Assembly (NCBI RefSeq): GCF_033439725.1
Contig: NW_026944387.1
Coordinates: forward strand, 4,154,001-4,218,000
Source of the DNA: Neurospora tetraspora
Taxonomy: Eukaryota > Ascomycota > Sordariomycetes > Sordariales > Sordariaceae
Reading direction: 5' to 3'
DNA length: 64,000 nucleotides
This document shows positions 20,957 to 33,827 of this stretch, piece by piece (within the stretch, counting starts at the first letter, position 1; every line of letters begins with the position of its first letter). Below the pieces are notes generated by a model. The model was not told the origin of the DNA. It saw only the letters and a program-made list of their open reading frames with translations, and did not search any database. Both the position numbers and the translations under genes were made by a program.

Positions 20957-21989
20957 GGTGGTGGTGGTGGTGGTGATGGAGGCGACACAGATGGGATTTG
21001 TAGGTAGACAACCAAAGCTTCAATCGCAAGTCGCAATGCTGAGTGTCAACGGCGAGGCGGCCCCTCTGAAATTCTGGGCTTGGCAATCAGAAGCGATGGA
21101 CCGACAAGCGTCGATCTGACGTTGAGAGCTTGAGCCACAGATTGATCTCTGCTCAGCCACGTTTGGCTGCTCATTAGCCACAATGAACGAACAATGGTTC
21201 ACGAACCGTCTCCGCTCGTCCATGCAATTCCACATTTCACTGGCGCCGATGGCGCAGTCGTCGCTCCAGCACAATCATTTCAGGAACTTGGCATGATTCC
21301 GCTTGGTCAGCTGCCATCTTGTTTCACTCACTGGAGTGACACTTTGAGAGTGACAACGGCAACAGCGCCTTCTCCTCTCTTTGTAACTCTACAACAATTG
21401 AGGACAACGAGGTCCAACATCTCGTCGACCATCGCATTCGAGCCCTTGACACCAAGTATCCTCTGTTGCTTCGCTTGTTTTACAGTTTCATTACGACTCC
21501 TTTTCCTAATCCTAGTTCAACAACCTTTCCCTTTGTTCCTTGGTCGACTCGACGGCCATCCTCTTCTTCTTTGACGACAACGACTTCAATATCATAACCA
21601 ATTTCCATCTCCTATTCCGTTGTCTCCTTGTTCCACTTTCTCCTTCCTTGACTCCATAGTCGCATCGCTTCCTCCTTTTCCACTCCTGAACGACGCGCGA
21701 CAGACTCCCTGCAAGCCCACCGGAATTAGTGCGGTGCCCTGCATACACAGTGGCGACGTCAGCAGGAGAACCTTGACAGCATTCACTGTGAACATTTCTC
21801 CATCTCCATCCTGATTGATCATCATCCATCAACAACAAAGACGCATTTCTTATCTTCGCGCATTATCCACGAGAGGGGTTCCCGAATCCTGAAACACCGC
21901 ATCCGACATCAATAGTCGTCAACATCAACACACAGCGTGCGCGCGACACAGACAGACACCAGTCGATTCATCCGCAGACATCCGTCACG
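20957..21989. other. Divergent promoter, complex III factor / bsd2
   Basis: About 1 kb with long pyrimidine-rich tracts toward bsd2, as in fungal 5' leaders. No gene seen. Confidence 0.45.
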
Positions 21990-23180
21990 ATGTCGGCCCG
22001 TTACGAAAGGGTACGTTGTCGCCCATCATCACCACCGGATTTCAACTCCAGCCAATCTAACAATACCCATCAGGTCAACGCCCACGCCGACAACGATGAC
22101 GACCACCACGACGACACGCCAACACCCACCAACCCTACGTCGAGACCACCGATCCCCAACTCGCCACCACCATCCTTCCACTCCCGCGCATCCTCCATCC
22201 ACAACAGTCAACGCCCCGTGAATCCCGACCTCGCCGATGCCTTTGGTGCCGACGAAGATGACGACGACAGCGACGATGATGCCGACGACAGACAGCGCTT
22301 AATGCGACGGGACTCTTCGCCGACGGAGGCCTCCGGGGCAGCGGGATCGACTGAAACGACATCAGGAGGAAGTTCAAGGCCCGGGCCTGAAAGGCAGACG
22401 ACACAGTTACCGACTCCATCATACACGACGACAGGGGGAGGATCAACGACGCGAACGTCAGGAAGGGTTTATGGTGGTGGTATCCAGAATGAGGGTGTCT
22501 TTTCGAATCTGACAGCCAAACCGGAACGAAATAATGGCCCTGAGAAGGAGGAGTTGCCTCCTGTACGTATTCCCTTCACACTCCAAGCGCTGAGACACAA
22601 TACTAACGCATAACAGTCCTACGAACAAGCAGCCGCAGACGCCGCCCCTCCATACTGGGAAACCACCATCCTCGCCCCCGGCCTCGGCGGTCCCGACGAC
22701 GTTTACATCGAAGGCATGCCCGTCGGCTCCATCGTCTCCTTCATCTGGAACGGCATGATCTCCATGTCCTTCCAGCTCGTCGGCTTCCTGCTCACCTACC
22801 TGCTCCACTCCACTCACGCCGCCAAAAACGGTTCCCGCGCCGGCTTGGGAATCACGTTGATCCAATTCGGCTTCATGATGAAGGGCACGCAAGATTCTGG
22901 CGCCGAAGGGGATGGGTACACGGCTCCACCAGATCCGAACTCGCACGACTTTGACCCGGGTGCGGTGGACGACAACAGAGGAGGCGACAATTGGGGATCG
23001 GTGGATTCGAGCGATTGGGTGGCGTATATCCTCATGTTGGTCGGGTGGTTTATCCTCATCAAGAGCGTTAGTGATTACTTGAAGGTGCGGAGGCATGAGA
23101 TGTTGGTGCTGCAGAGCCCGGATAGAGGGCTGGGAATTCCGATTATTGCTACGGGGGAGGTGCCGGAGCGGGTGGTATAG
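21990..23180 (+). CDS. bsd2: Bsd2/Ndfip-type adaptor of the Rsp5 ubiquitin ligase
   Basis: Exons 21990-22010 (21 nt), 22074-22562 and 22617-23180; 357 residues. The N-terminal half is acidic and Ser/Thr/His-rich. An LPPSY motif at residues ~168-172 is created across the second splice junction and is the kind of PY motif that binds the WW domains of Rsp5/Nedd4 ligases; PPYW follows shortly. Then come the family core (AAPPYWETTILAPG, GMPVGSIVSFIWN) and three predicted membrane segments, the usual topology. In yeast Bsd2 directs metal transporters to vacuolar degradation; a similar Golgi/endosome role is expected. The first intron is 63 nt with no in-frame stop, so its retention would insert 21 residues. 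Confidence 0.87.
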
Positions 23181-24381
23181 CCGTCCGCCGTTAGGGAGGT
23201 GTTGGCATGGATGGACCGTGATGGGATTGGGTGGATGTTACTACAGACGGAGCGAAGGGGTTTGTTATTACAGGAACGAACGCGACATGCGTACATACGA
23301 AAACGGTTATCCTACTCTTCCCTATGTCGTTCTCTCATGTCAAGCATTTTAATGGTGTGGATCATGTTTTTTTTCTTTGTTTCTATTATTGCATTGACCC
23401 TGTTCCTAGGTAACCGTTTCTCAAGCTAGATGATGGTCTGTTTGTTGAAATCCTCAGAGCAAAGCAACGATTTCGGCGGTTCACAAAACGCTTGGGGTTG
23501 GGCATTTGCCGTCTAGATTATCTCTCTCAGTTCTCTGAGTGATTGTCAACCGGATAAACGATACCATGGATGTTACGGGGTAATCAGCGATTCAACCGAC
23601 CTCCGACCCCCGCACACTTGCCCCTCTCTTTCCCTCGCTTTTGTCAGGACAAGGCTGCAAGACTGTCATGTGCTGATGGTCCATGCAGGAGGGCGCGTTG
23701 ACACCGACATGTGTGGATCTTACATCAGATGCCTGAACGGTTAACGTCAATGCTTCATCATACTTGGGCAGGGGATGTCCGAAGCTCTTGCACCTCTTTT
23801 TGTTTGTGCATGCGATCACATCACTCGTCTCCCTCGTGTTCATCTTTGTTGATACTTCCTTTTTGGTTAGCATTACCACCGTAACAAAAATCCCACGTTT
23901 CCCTCCTTTTAACTCCTCATTCATGCCTTCGTTCCTAAAACCGTGACGGAATCATCATCTCTTAGTACTTATCCTCAAAACCACTTTCTATCCCCCGCAT
24001 CACCAACACACACCACCAACCTACAAATCACGGCCGACGCGAATGACACCTCGCCTCATATCCTCCTTAAGCCTACGGTCAACAACCGCCACAACGAAAC
24101 CGACAACAACCATCATCACCACCCTCTCAGCTGCCACCGCAGCAGCACATTATCACCATCACCATCAGCTTCCCACCACCACCACCAAGACCTGCCCTCC
24201 TCCTGACCTTTTCACCAACACAAACACCCTCTCATCAAGCACTTGTCCCATCACGGCCTCCAGAACCACCGGCGGTGGCATAACAATAACGAACGAGAGC
24301 AGACGAAACTTTACCACCTCGACGACAACGACTTGGTTCAGGTGGCCGACAGCTTTTTTGAGAGAAAACCTCAACCTCAAC
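23181..24381. other. Intergenic and leader of the methyltransferase gene
   Basis: 1.2 kb. The frame of the methyltransferase exon is open back to an ATG at 24043, so 24043-24381 could be coding (see that gene). The rest shows nothing. Confidence 0.45.
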
Positions 24382-25806
24382 ATGGCCTGGCACTCGTCTG
24401 GCGTGAGCAACTCGGAGCTGATTGAGAATTTGTGGAGGAATAAGTTGATTAAGGAGGAGAGGGTTAAGGAGGCTTTTTTGAAGGTTTGTGCAGTCGTCCG
24501 TTCGTCCTTTGTCAAGCTTCCATGTTTCGTCCGGTCCGGTCCTAGAAGCCTACCATCTGGGTTCCTCGTCGTCCGTCGGTTTGACGTTCCTCCCGTCCGG
24601 GTCTAGGAGCAGATTGGGTGTGTGTGTTTTTGCTCATGCGGGGAGGTCTACTTTTTTGTCTTCTTCTGCGTGGTTGTGGTGTGTAGGACAACCACGGGGG
24701 GAGACTGGGGGGAGACTTGATTTCCTGTTTTCTCCCCCCAATTCTCTTGTAATCCCCAGTCCTTGGGTTAGGGATCCCTCTCTGTGGCATGCATCGTCGG
24801 TTTTCTCTCGCGTTCACGCTCGTTTCTTTTTCCATGATATATTCTGGTTTGGTCCCAGTCCTGGCCGCTCTGTCTTCGTGGTTGGTTTCTTCCCAAATAT
24901 CCACGACAACTCATCCTTGTGCCCTCCACCTACCTACGACTGTTCAAAATCACCGACGTCTGCTTAGAGCACATCATTCAAACAGTCCTCATCGCCCATC
25001 TTTTGTCAAAACTCCAAACCTACCTACTTCAGGGAGACACACACACTGACTGACATACACCACCACTGCACCAGGTCGACCGCGCCCATTACTCCCCCAC
25101 ATCCCCCTACTCCGACTCCCCCCAACCCATCGGCCACTCCGCCACCATCAGCGCGCCCCACATGCACGCCTCAGCAATCGAGCACCTCCTCCCCTCCATC
25201 CTGCCCTCCCCTTCCCGCCCCGCCCCCCGCGTCCTCGACATCGGTTCCGGCTCCGGCTACCTCACCCACGTCTTCGCCGAGCTCGTCGGCTCCGAAGGCG
25301 GCACCGTCGTCGGGCTCGAGCACATCCCTGCCTTACGAGACCTGGGCGCTCGAAACATGGCCAAAAGCGCCGAAGGCCGCGAATTTTTAGAGTCAGGACG
25401 GGTGCGGTTCCGTGTAGGTGACGGCCGTAAAGGTTGGCGCGAAAGTACTTCCGATTCTGCTTCGACATCGACAGACAGCCACGCCGCTAGCGCAGCAGGA
25501 AGAAGATCGTCCGTCAACCAGCGCAATCCAATGGGCGAAGTAGAAGGGCAGGGAGAACGAAAGGGCGAGGATAAAGATGAGGGGAAATGGGATGCTATTC
25601 ATGTCGGGGCTAGCGCGAGGGAGATCCATAAGGAGCTGGTGGATCAGTTGAGGAGTCCCGGCAGGATGTTTGTGCCGGTTGATGATGACGAGATGGGATT
25701 GCAGCAGCATGTGTGGTTGGTGCAGAAGGGGGAGGATGGGGAGGTTAGTATGCGGAGGCTGTTTGGGGTGCGGTATGTGCCGCTGGGGGATCCTCCGAGG
25801 GCTTAA
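24382..25806 (+). CDS. Protein-L-isoaspartate O-methyltransferase
   Basis: Two exons, 24382-24483 and 25075-25806; 277 residues from the ATG giving MAWHSSG, the classic PIMT start (MAW.SSG..N..LI..L). The intron is 591 nt, very long for this genome, with a CTGAC branch and a GCACCAG acceptor restoring VDRAHY. Motif I of the SAM-binding fold is VLDIGSGSGYLT, followed by VVGLEHIP. A ~45-residue Ser/Glu-rich insertion precedes the WDAIHVGAS strand. The enzyme repairs isoaspartyl damage in proteins. The frame is open upstream to an ATG at 24043, which would add 113 residues rich in Thr, Ser and Arg without acidic residues at the start, like a mitochondrial presequence; a second isoform is possible. 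Confidence 0.88.
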
Positions 25807-26105
25807 GACCTAAGTGAGAGTGAGTATGACTGAGGGAAGTGATGTGATGTGATGTGTTGCGTGACAGCAGCTGCTGGAGGTGGATGAGGTGTGTATAAGG
25901 GACTGGACTGTAAGAGATTGAGTAGAGTAGGTAGTAAGTAGTAGCTTGCGTGTAATGCATTGGTTGGTACCTTGACCGTTGGGAGGCAGTGTTCAAGTGT
26001 TGAAGGGGTGTGATTCGACGTGGCGTGGCTAGAGGGCATCGCCGGTCATCTGTCAACCACGAGTTCACTCACGACTTCAAGGCAAGGTTGGCTTGTCCCT
26101 CTTCG

Positions 26106-26133
26106 CCCCCCCCCCCCTTTTTTTTTTTTTTTT
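26106..26133 (+). repeat. C12-T16 homopolymer tract
   Basis: Twelve C followed by sixteen T downstream of the methyltransferase gene. A simple low-complexity tract, prone to length error in sequencing. Confidence 0.9.
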
Positions 26134-27184
26134 CCTCTCTATCCATTCTACTTCTCAACCCTCAAAGGCTGGACACCTGGCACTGAGAAACGGAACTGTG
26201 ATTCCTGGGAGATAGATGTATAATCATCTTTCGTTGTCATGTCATGTCATGTAATCCTTGCTCTCTCAGACTTCCACTTTCTCTTCGAAGAACTGCTGAA
26301 ACTGAAAGTTTATCTCTTCAGTTCAATTTATTTCTCCCAGTCCCACGGCTAAAGTTCAGTTCCAAGAAGCTGCTACAAAAGCCTAACTAAAACAATTGGA
26401 AAGAGCCTCAACTCCCGTTACACCCGCCGGTAGACGGTAGTATCTGTGCCTATTCTAGGTTCCGAGTAACAAGTGTCCGGACGGTGTGTGGTGAAGTGAC
26501 ACGATACTACTTGTCCCCTTCCCACCAGATCAAGTTTTTTGGTCAACGTACTTACTCAGTTCTCTCCCGTCCCACCAAAGGCCCAAAGGTGGGTACATAG
26601 AGGTACTGGAGGAGATGTGACACAGACTTGTACCGGAAAGCCTGCGAGCCGTGAGCCAATTCATCCAACGGGTATGATAGGTTGCGAGCGAGAAGGTTGA
26701 GATGCACTCGAGCGACGTCGAAGCTATATACGGTAGGTAGACCAAAGCAGTGTTGGGGGTGAGGTAGGTTTGATCGGGCTTCATGTTTTCTGCACTTGTA
26801 GTGTCTTCCATGAACTGTGTCTCTTTTGACACAACTGCGAATTTGAAGCGGAAGCGTGTTGTGACTTTTTCCCCTGTGCTTGTCAAGAGCCTCATACCTC
26901 TCTCTACTTTCCAGTAGGATCGCACCTGTTAATAATTCCTCTTGGGGGGTTGGATGTTAGACTTCGAGTATCGTCACAACAAGGGCTCAACGACTCAACT
27001 CCAGAAACCCAGAAACTCTTTAGGGCTTACTCGCTGGCTCGCTAGTTCCGTAGGCACTCCAGGAAGCTGCTTGGAAGTACACAGTATGCGGAAGCCTGCA
27101 ACAGAAGAAGGAAGGTTGCTGATTGTTAAACTGCTGCCTCAGTAAGCCGACTGAAATCCCAGTACTAACCCGGTGTCCAACGTT

Positions 27185-27206
27185 GTGATGTGATGTGATG
27201 TGATGT
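27185..27206 (+). repeat. GTGAT pentamer microsatellite
   Basis: About four tandem GTGAT units; a second short run of the same unit occurs at 25840-25857. Confidence 0.85.
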
Positions 27207-30200
27207 TGAGATGGTACTGTAGGGGAAAGATACAGGCGGACAGCACGGCGACTTGATGGAACCGATGGCAGCGTGGTTAGGATCTGGTTGTCAGGCCGAA
27301 TGCAACCTGTCAATCTCACGGAATTCCTGAGAGTTGCTTCCGCTATCTGAGCAGGGCAGCCCTGTTGTTCCGAACGGTTGGGACGTGGGATGTTGGTTCC
27401 AGCTTCCCACGGTCTTCCGAGCTTTCAGTTCGAGGGAGCGATGCAAGTGGAAAGGGGCAAGGAGAGATCGTAAATCGGGAGGTTGAGGTCGCCAGTGGAC
27501 TTGATGGCCCTCGTTCGAGTTGAATCTTTGGATTTCCCAGCCTTTTTTCTCTTGTCTTGTCTCCATAATACGCGGCTATTGATTCTCAAGATGCCACAAC
27601 CCAGGGTTTCCTGGATACGATTTCTTGGGGTTTGTCTTTGTGGATTTGACGGTGCGACAAGTACACTGTCCTCCTGTCCCAAAATCCGCTCATCTCATCT
27701 CTCACCATGTACACACACCTTCCTAATCCGGTGTTAAACCGAGGTGTCATGGAAATGGTCGTTGGTTCCACTCCTCTTTTTGTGTTGGTGATGCGGCATC
27801 AGAAAGCGACCAATCAGCACTGAATAGCCTCAATCCTTGGCCGGTCCTTGGCTAGAACGCCCAGACCCAGCGCAGTGGGTGCAGCGCCTAGACTGTGGAT
27901 GATGTGGGGTGCTTTAGCACTGGAGCTAAGCTGGTCTAAGTAGGGTTTTCCGGGGTGAGCTAGTACGATGTTGGGAGAAGACGTTGAGGCTATTGGTGAT
28001 AAGGTTGGTGGTTTGTCAGGTATGAGTGATCATTTGGGTGATGCTTTGTGATTTGAAGAACTGTACATCTGGGAGAAAGGTGGAGATGAGGAAGGACACC
28101 AGAGGAGTCAATTGTTATGGCTTCATCTGGCAACAAGTTTTCTTTTGTCTTGGAAAACGCTGTCAGCGTTGAAGAAGGAAGGTTCGACCTAGCTGACCAG
28201 ATCCCATTGAACACGGGCAGCGTCCAAGTCCGAGTACGCCTTCCGTATGTGCTGTTTTGGCCTTTGGGCACCTGCCGGTTTCAAAGCTGTGGTTTTTCAA
28301 TGCTCGCGAACACGCGGGGTACTCGTCTGGGCTAGAAGCGCCTCAGACTCTTGGTCAGAGGACTTTTACACAACCCTCACCGGATCACGAACTCGGACTC
28401 TCACCACATCTCGGACTGGAAGAGACTTGCCATGGAGGACAGGTCGGAGCCACTGCGAGCCTCAGCGATGAAAGAGAAACGGTGACATCCAGATGCGATG
28501 CATGAACCGAGAGCCGGACCGCGTCTTGAGCACGCGCATAAGAACCTCGACGGGTGTAGCGCCATGTACGCACGTTAATGGTCAGGATTGGCACGGGATG
28601 GCGTCGAGAATCTGCCTCCCCGGCCGCGTCCCTTACCATGGTGCTGGGATTTGCTTCATATAGAGGCCTCATAAGGCTGCTTCCACGTGCATCATCTTGT
28701 CCTGGCCGGGCGATGAAGTTGATGATGGTGGTTTCGAGATGGATGTCGAGAAGATGGTGGAGGGTGCATGGCGGGGTGGTGAAGTCCGTGCTCAGTGTTC
28801 CGTGGACGTTCCACTGTAGCAGTCCTCACCACGACCCCGTTTTCAGCAGTTCCACGTTGCACGTGTGCAATGGACACAGGGCACCCCTGGAAAACCTTAT
28901 CGCTGACAACAGCCAACGCAATCGCGAGTCCGGGACGGGCGAAGTGGAACCAGGAAATCATCCGTCTTTGTCGTTCGTTCGAGACCTCTTCCTATCGTCC
29001 ATCTTCCGTCACCTGTTTGTAAATCATTCTTCCCCGGATTTGCCCTTATTTCCTAACCTGACATCGCCTCTCGGCCATGGCGACGGGTTGATATCAGAAC
29101 CATCGAACGACTTTGGATAACTTGCAACATGACAGAGGTGGTGGCGGTTTGAGTCGCCAATTGACAAATAATCGAGCATCATGTCGTCCTGGCCATGAAA
29201 GATAACATTTCGTACATGGCGCCAACCTCGGGTGGCAACGGAATACCTCGTATGTTCGGTTCATTTGGACCGACTTGTCCAGTCCCCGAGGGCGTGCTCC
29301 AAAGTGCGCCGATGATGCCAAGAGGGATCCAGTATTGCGTGATAAACCACACCTTGGCACTTGCCAATTTGAACCTCGACACCGACACGGCGCTGTTTCG
29401 GACCAACATGGCGACACCACACCTCCAATATCAAGGACAAGAACACAACCGCGGCACCGAGTTCGTGATGGTGTACCACACTCCTTCTCTGGGAGGCCTT
29501 CTCGAACAATGGAAATGATATCAGACGGGCCGATATCCGGCAGGGAAAGGAGGCGATTCAAACCACCAACAACGAATGTTCGCCAGAAAGAACCAACAAC
29601 AAAGAATGCGAGCTGAATAGGAGGTCAAAAGCGACGAGGCAACATTACAGATCTGGGACCAAGTTACCTTCCTCAACGGGTAAGTGTAACCCCACGATGT
29701 GGCCCCCATGCCGAGGCTCCCCATGATGTCTATGGCGCCCTTGATCCCTGTTTAAAGCCCCTGGGTGTCCAATTCGAGGATGTGGCCGCTATCTCTGGGC
29801 ACTGTGAAAAAAGGCAAAAAGAAGGTTAATCAGGTGGCCCCGATTGGATGGGTCTAATGGGCCACAAACAGATGCAACCACACCACAAGACAAGGTTACG
29901 GCGAGAACCACATTGAACTTGATTAATTGAACTTGATAAGGTGTCAGTCGGGTGCTGGTTTGGCAACTGGAATGGAAGCCATTGTTGATTGCATGTCACT
30001 GCAGCATTTGTCTCTGAAAACAGCGAGTGTCTTGGAGTATCGAAAACGAACACAAGCAGCTATTCTGGGAATAGTGACCAAGACATCTGAGGACGATAAC
30101 AAGACAGACAAGACAGTGCAAAGAAGCCCAAGAGAAGCTTGAGCGGATGCGCCAAGACGAGGGCCAAGCGACGGCAAGTGAGATGCCAAGCACATCTCCC

Positions 30201-30713
30201 TCGGGACCTGCCCAGAGCAGGTGCCATGCCGGGACCAGTCTCGTCTTGCATTCGTCCGCCGCTAGCGGCAGTACGTACCTCCCCGAGGCAGTCTCCCACC
30301 TGCCGAGTCTGTACAGAATCAGAAGAGGAATTGCAACCATACAGATCCCATCGCCAATCGATTGGCAGAATCCGAAGAACCAGACCGCGAACGGCGAATT
30401 GGCACCCTACAGTACGAGACCACTCACACTACGAACGGGCAGGTGCATGTCGCCCATCAACCTAGAGGGACCCATGTCCACCCCATGTTGCCCAGAGTCC
30501 CAGACGGGAATCTACTTCAGACAAGGCAAGAGCAAGTGCGACCTCACCTTCCTTCTATGAGAACAAAGTAATAATAAGAAGGCTACCCTCCCTCCTTCCC
30601 TCGGGTTCTCTCCAGTTCCTCTTGATTCTTCCCGTCTCGAGAGACTCGTTCACTCGTCGCACCGCATTAGGATCCAGTCTCAAGTTCCACGAGGATCCTC
30701 ATCCACCATCATC

Positions 30714-32716
30714 ATGGGTACGTCTATCATCTACCGTCCCTTGCTTAGATCTACCACACACTAACACAAATCTCAGCGGAGACAAACACCACCATCCCGA
30801 CCGCCGTCGGCCCCGTCGGCGAGGTGCGCCCGTCGCAAGACATCAAGGGGCCTCCCCCCTACGCCAACACGGGCCGCGATAGCCTCAACGGCGGCGATAT
30901 CCACGAGGAATACCATGGCCTTGTCCTGCCCACCGAGGAAGAGAAGAAAACCCTGCGCCGTGTGGCCGGCAAGATGCCTGCCGAATGCTACTACCTCTGC
31001 GCCGTCGAGTTCGCCGAGCGTGCCTCGTACTACGGCTGCTTCCAGGTCTACAAGAACTTCATCCGTGCTCCCCTGCCCAAGGGTTCCCGCACCGGTGCTG
31101 CCGTCCTCGACAAGAACGATACCGCCGGTGCCCTCGGCAAGGGCTCCGTCACTGCCACTGCCATGACCGAGGCCTTCAAGTTCCTGTCCTACGCCCTCCC
31201 CATCTTCTTCGGCTGGCTCGCCGATACCAAGTATGGTCGTTTCCGCATGATTTGCCAGGGTGTCGCCATTTGCGGTGTTGCCCACATCATCATGATCATC
31301 TCGGCTCTTCCTCCTGTCCTCACCTCTGGTAACGCCATCGGTCCCTTCGCTCTCTCACTCTACATGCTCTCCATTGGTGCCGCCCAGTTCAAGCCCAACA
31401 TTTCGCCCACCGTCATGGACCAGTCCCCACACAAGGTTGCCCACGTTATCGAGCAGGATGGCGAGCGCGTCATTGTCGACCCCGAGGAGTCTCTCAACAG
31501 TGTCATGTTGTGGTTCTACCTCCTCATCAACATCGGTGCCTGCTTCGGTATCCCCACCACCTACCTGGCCAAGCTTGTCGGTTACTGGGCCGCCTACCTG
31601 ATTCCTACCATTCTCTACCTGCTGCTCCCTCCCCTGCTGTGGTACCTCAACCCCAGACTCGTCAAGCAGCCTCCTGGTGGTTCTGATTTGGGTAACGTCT
31701 TCCGCGTTCTTGGCGACTGCTTCACTCATGGTGGTCTTCGCTCCATCGGCCGCAAGGGTTTCTGGGATGTTGGCAAGCCCAGCGTTCGCGCTGCTGCTGG
31801 TAGCACCAAGGTTTACGGCTATGATGATCAGTTCGTCGAGGATGTCCGCCGTACCTTCCAGGCTTGCGGTATCTTCCTCTTCCTTCCCATCTACTACATC
31901 AACGACGGTGCTCTCGGTGCTGCTGCCAACGCCCTCTCCGCCGGTATGAGGACCAACGGTGTTCCCAACGATTTGCTCGACAACCTCAACTCCGTCACCA
32001 TTGTCATTAGTACGTCTTATGCATGATCACGTTAATACCAAATAAAGCTAACAAATTGTGTAGTGGTCCCTCTCATGAACCACGTCATCTATCCTCTCCT
32101 GCGCAGAAAGGGCATCCACTGGGGCCCCATCTCCCGTATGACCTTCGGCTTCGCTCTCTGCACCATTGGCTCCATGGGTTTCCCTCTCCTCCAGCACTAC
32201 GTCTACGAGACCTCTCCTTGCGGCAAGTACGCCACTACCTGCCAGGAGAATGCTGCTGAGGGTGAGGATGGTCTCTCTTCCATCTCGTACTGGTACTACG
32301 CCATTCCCATTGTCGTCACTGCCGCCTCCGAGATCTTCGTCAACGTCACTGCCTACACCATTGCCTACTCCCGCTCCCCCAAGAACATGAAGGGTCTCGT
32401 CAGCTCCGTCAACTTGTTCATGACCGCCATCAGCGCCGCCATTGGTCTCGCCACCTCCAGCGCTATCCAGGATCCCTACCTTGTCTGGGCTTTCGCCGGC
32501 CCTACCATTGCCGGTGGTGTCTTTACCATTGTCTTCTGGTTCATGTTCAGGCACCTCAACAACGAGGAGTTCATCATCAACACCGACTTCGGTGACATGG
32601 TGCGTGAGTCGGACAACAGCAGTGATGAGGAGGCCAACAAGCACGGTGCCAAGGGCCAGGATACCATCACTCAGGTTCCTGCCCCTCAGCCTGTCACTCT
32701 CAATGAGAAGAACTAA
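30714..32716 (+). CDS. ptr2: PTR2-family proton/peptide transporter
   Basis: Three exons: 30714-30717 (ATGG only), 30777-32009 and 32064-32716; 629 residues, normal for fungal Ptr2. The 4-nt first exon is joined by a CTAAC branch and CTCAG acceptor to give MAETNTT; the second intron is also canonical. The POT/PTR signature FAERASYYG lies about 75 residues from the start, followed by about twelve hydrophobic segments. By family knowledge it imports di- and tripeptides with protons at the plasma membrane. Codon bias is strong (C-ending), suggesting high expression. The gene-poor 4.9 kb upstream would leave room for long regulatory sequence; nitrogen control is known for this family but I cannot show sites here. 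Confidence 0.92.
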
Positions 32717-33527
32717 GAGGGGAATAGTGTTTTATTTTTTCGCATTTGCAATGATACCACGGTGAAGAAGACAGGGAGGAGGATGCAGAGTACCGAAAAA
32801 CGGTCTCTGCTTGGATACCCATGATAAGACAAGAGATGATACCTTAATGCTATTGATGGAGTTATGTAGCCATCCAGTTGTGTATAGCTGCCGTTCATGT
32901 GTATGACGCAATGAGCATTTACATGGACAAAGAAGTAATGATAAATACTGTCAAGACAATGATCGGTTCCTGATTGCAATGTGCTTGGTTTGTGGTCGTA
33001 AGCACACGTGCTTTTCATGTGCGGAATCTCTTATCAGCTTATTTCCGGACAAAGACATCTCGTCATAGCATCGACCCGCTTTCAACGTCCTTGTATGATG
33101 GGCTTGCGAGGGGCAATAAAGTTGTGACTGTTTGGCGTTTGCTTCGGCCAACCGTGCTGGAAAACCCAAAGATCCAATTAAGCAATCTTTGTCGGCCTTT
33201 GAGACTACAGTTAGGTCGACCCATCAGAAGCTTTCGAATCACCAACGAAGTCTTGTTATGTCTGTTACACGTCAAAAACAACGAACGATTGAACAAACTT
33301 TTTTCAAGACCGAGTTGCTGAGAGGATGTCGAGTGTCAACCCTTCGACGCCGAAGACAATACGTTAGACAAGCATGTTCGCGGCTGATCAGCAAGGGTAT
33401 AAGACCTCGTAGGATCTCTACCTACCATTGACACGGAAAGTCAGGTTCATCAGCAGCAGCGGCGTCCAGAGTCACATCCACTTCCGACTTCCCACTTCCC
33501 AAAAAGAAGAACACATAATCAAGCAAA
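32717..33527. other. Intergenic, nothing recognised
   Basis: 810 bp between ptr2 and the 99-residue small protein gene. No ORF with coding character. Confidence 0.45.
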
Positions 33528-33827
33528 ATGGGCGTAGAAGACTGGATCCCCACTTATCACCCCTCGGGAGCAGAGAAGGTTAAGGCGGAGGATATCCCTA
33601 CTTCGAACCCGCAAGGGTCTACCACGAACACTAGTAGCAGCAACAGCAGCTTTTGTGACAAGCATGGTTTCCTACCCACGTCTGATGGTGGGAGTTCTGG
33701 TGTTGGATTGGGTGGTGGTAAGGCCAAGGATGTCAGTACGGTCACTGTTGGACATACTACCAGTGCTGAGCTGGAGTTGGAGAAGGGGGAGGAGGATAAA
33801 GGCAAAGCCAAGGGGGAGGGGAAGTAG
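33528..33827 (+). CDS. Small hydrophilic hypothetical protein (99 aa)
   Basis: The ATG in AAAATGGGC context follows a CA-rich leader typical of highly expressed genes of this genome. The N-terminus (MGVEDWIPTYHPSG) is well formed; the middle is Ser/Asn/Gly-rich and the end is Lys/Glu/Gly-rich. No signal or membrane segment. It is not clearly related to the Ser/Thr-rich genes to its right but is the first of the run of very small genes. A real but uncharacterised small protein is likely; no family recognised. Confidence 0.55.
   Translation: MGVEDWIPTYHPSGAEKVKAEDIPTSNPQGSTTNTSSSNSSFCDKHGFLPTSDGGSSGVGLGGGKAKDVSTVTVGHTTSAELELEKGEEDKGKAKGEGK

Larger units (their letters stand above)
25807..30713. 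other. Long gene-poor stretch upstream of ptr2
   Basis: 4.9 kb without a convincing gene. It contains a C12-T16 tract (26106-26133), GTGAT pentamer repeats at 25840-25857 and 27185-27206, and an ATGTC repeat near 26238. One minus-strand frame (29409-29179, 76 codons) has coding-like third positions and a hydrophobic segment but no recognisable family. The last ~100 bp are pyrimidine-rich leader of ptr2. Confidence 0.5.

Noticed and set aside
22458-23096. 212-codon minus-strand frame
   Set aside because: Antisense to bsd2 exons 2 and 3 and crosses an intron.
24043-24381. N-terminal extension of the methyltransferase as the only start
   Set aside because: The MAW start at 24382 is the family's own; the extension is kept only as a possible isoform.
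30773-32644. Long minus-strand frames opposite ptr2
   Set aside because: Shadow of a highly biased gene; Gly/Glu/Val-rich and without motifs.
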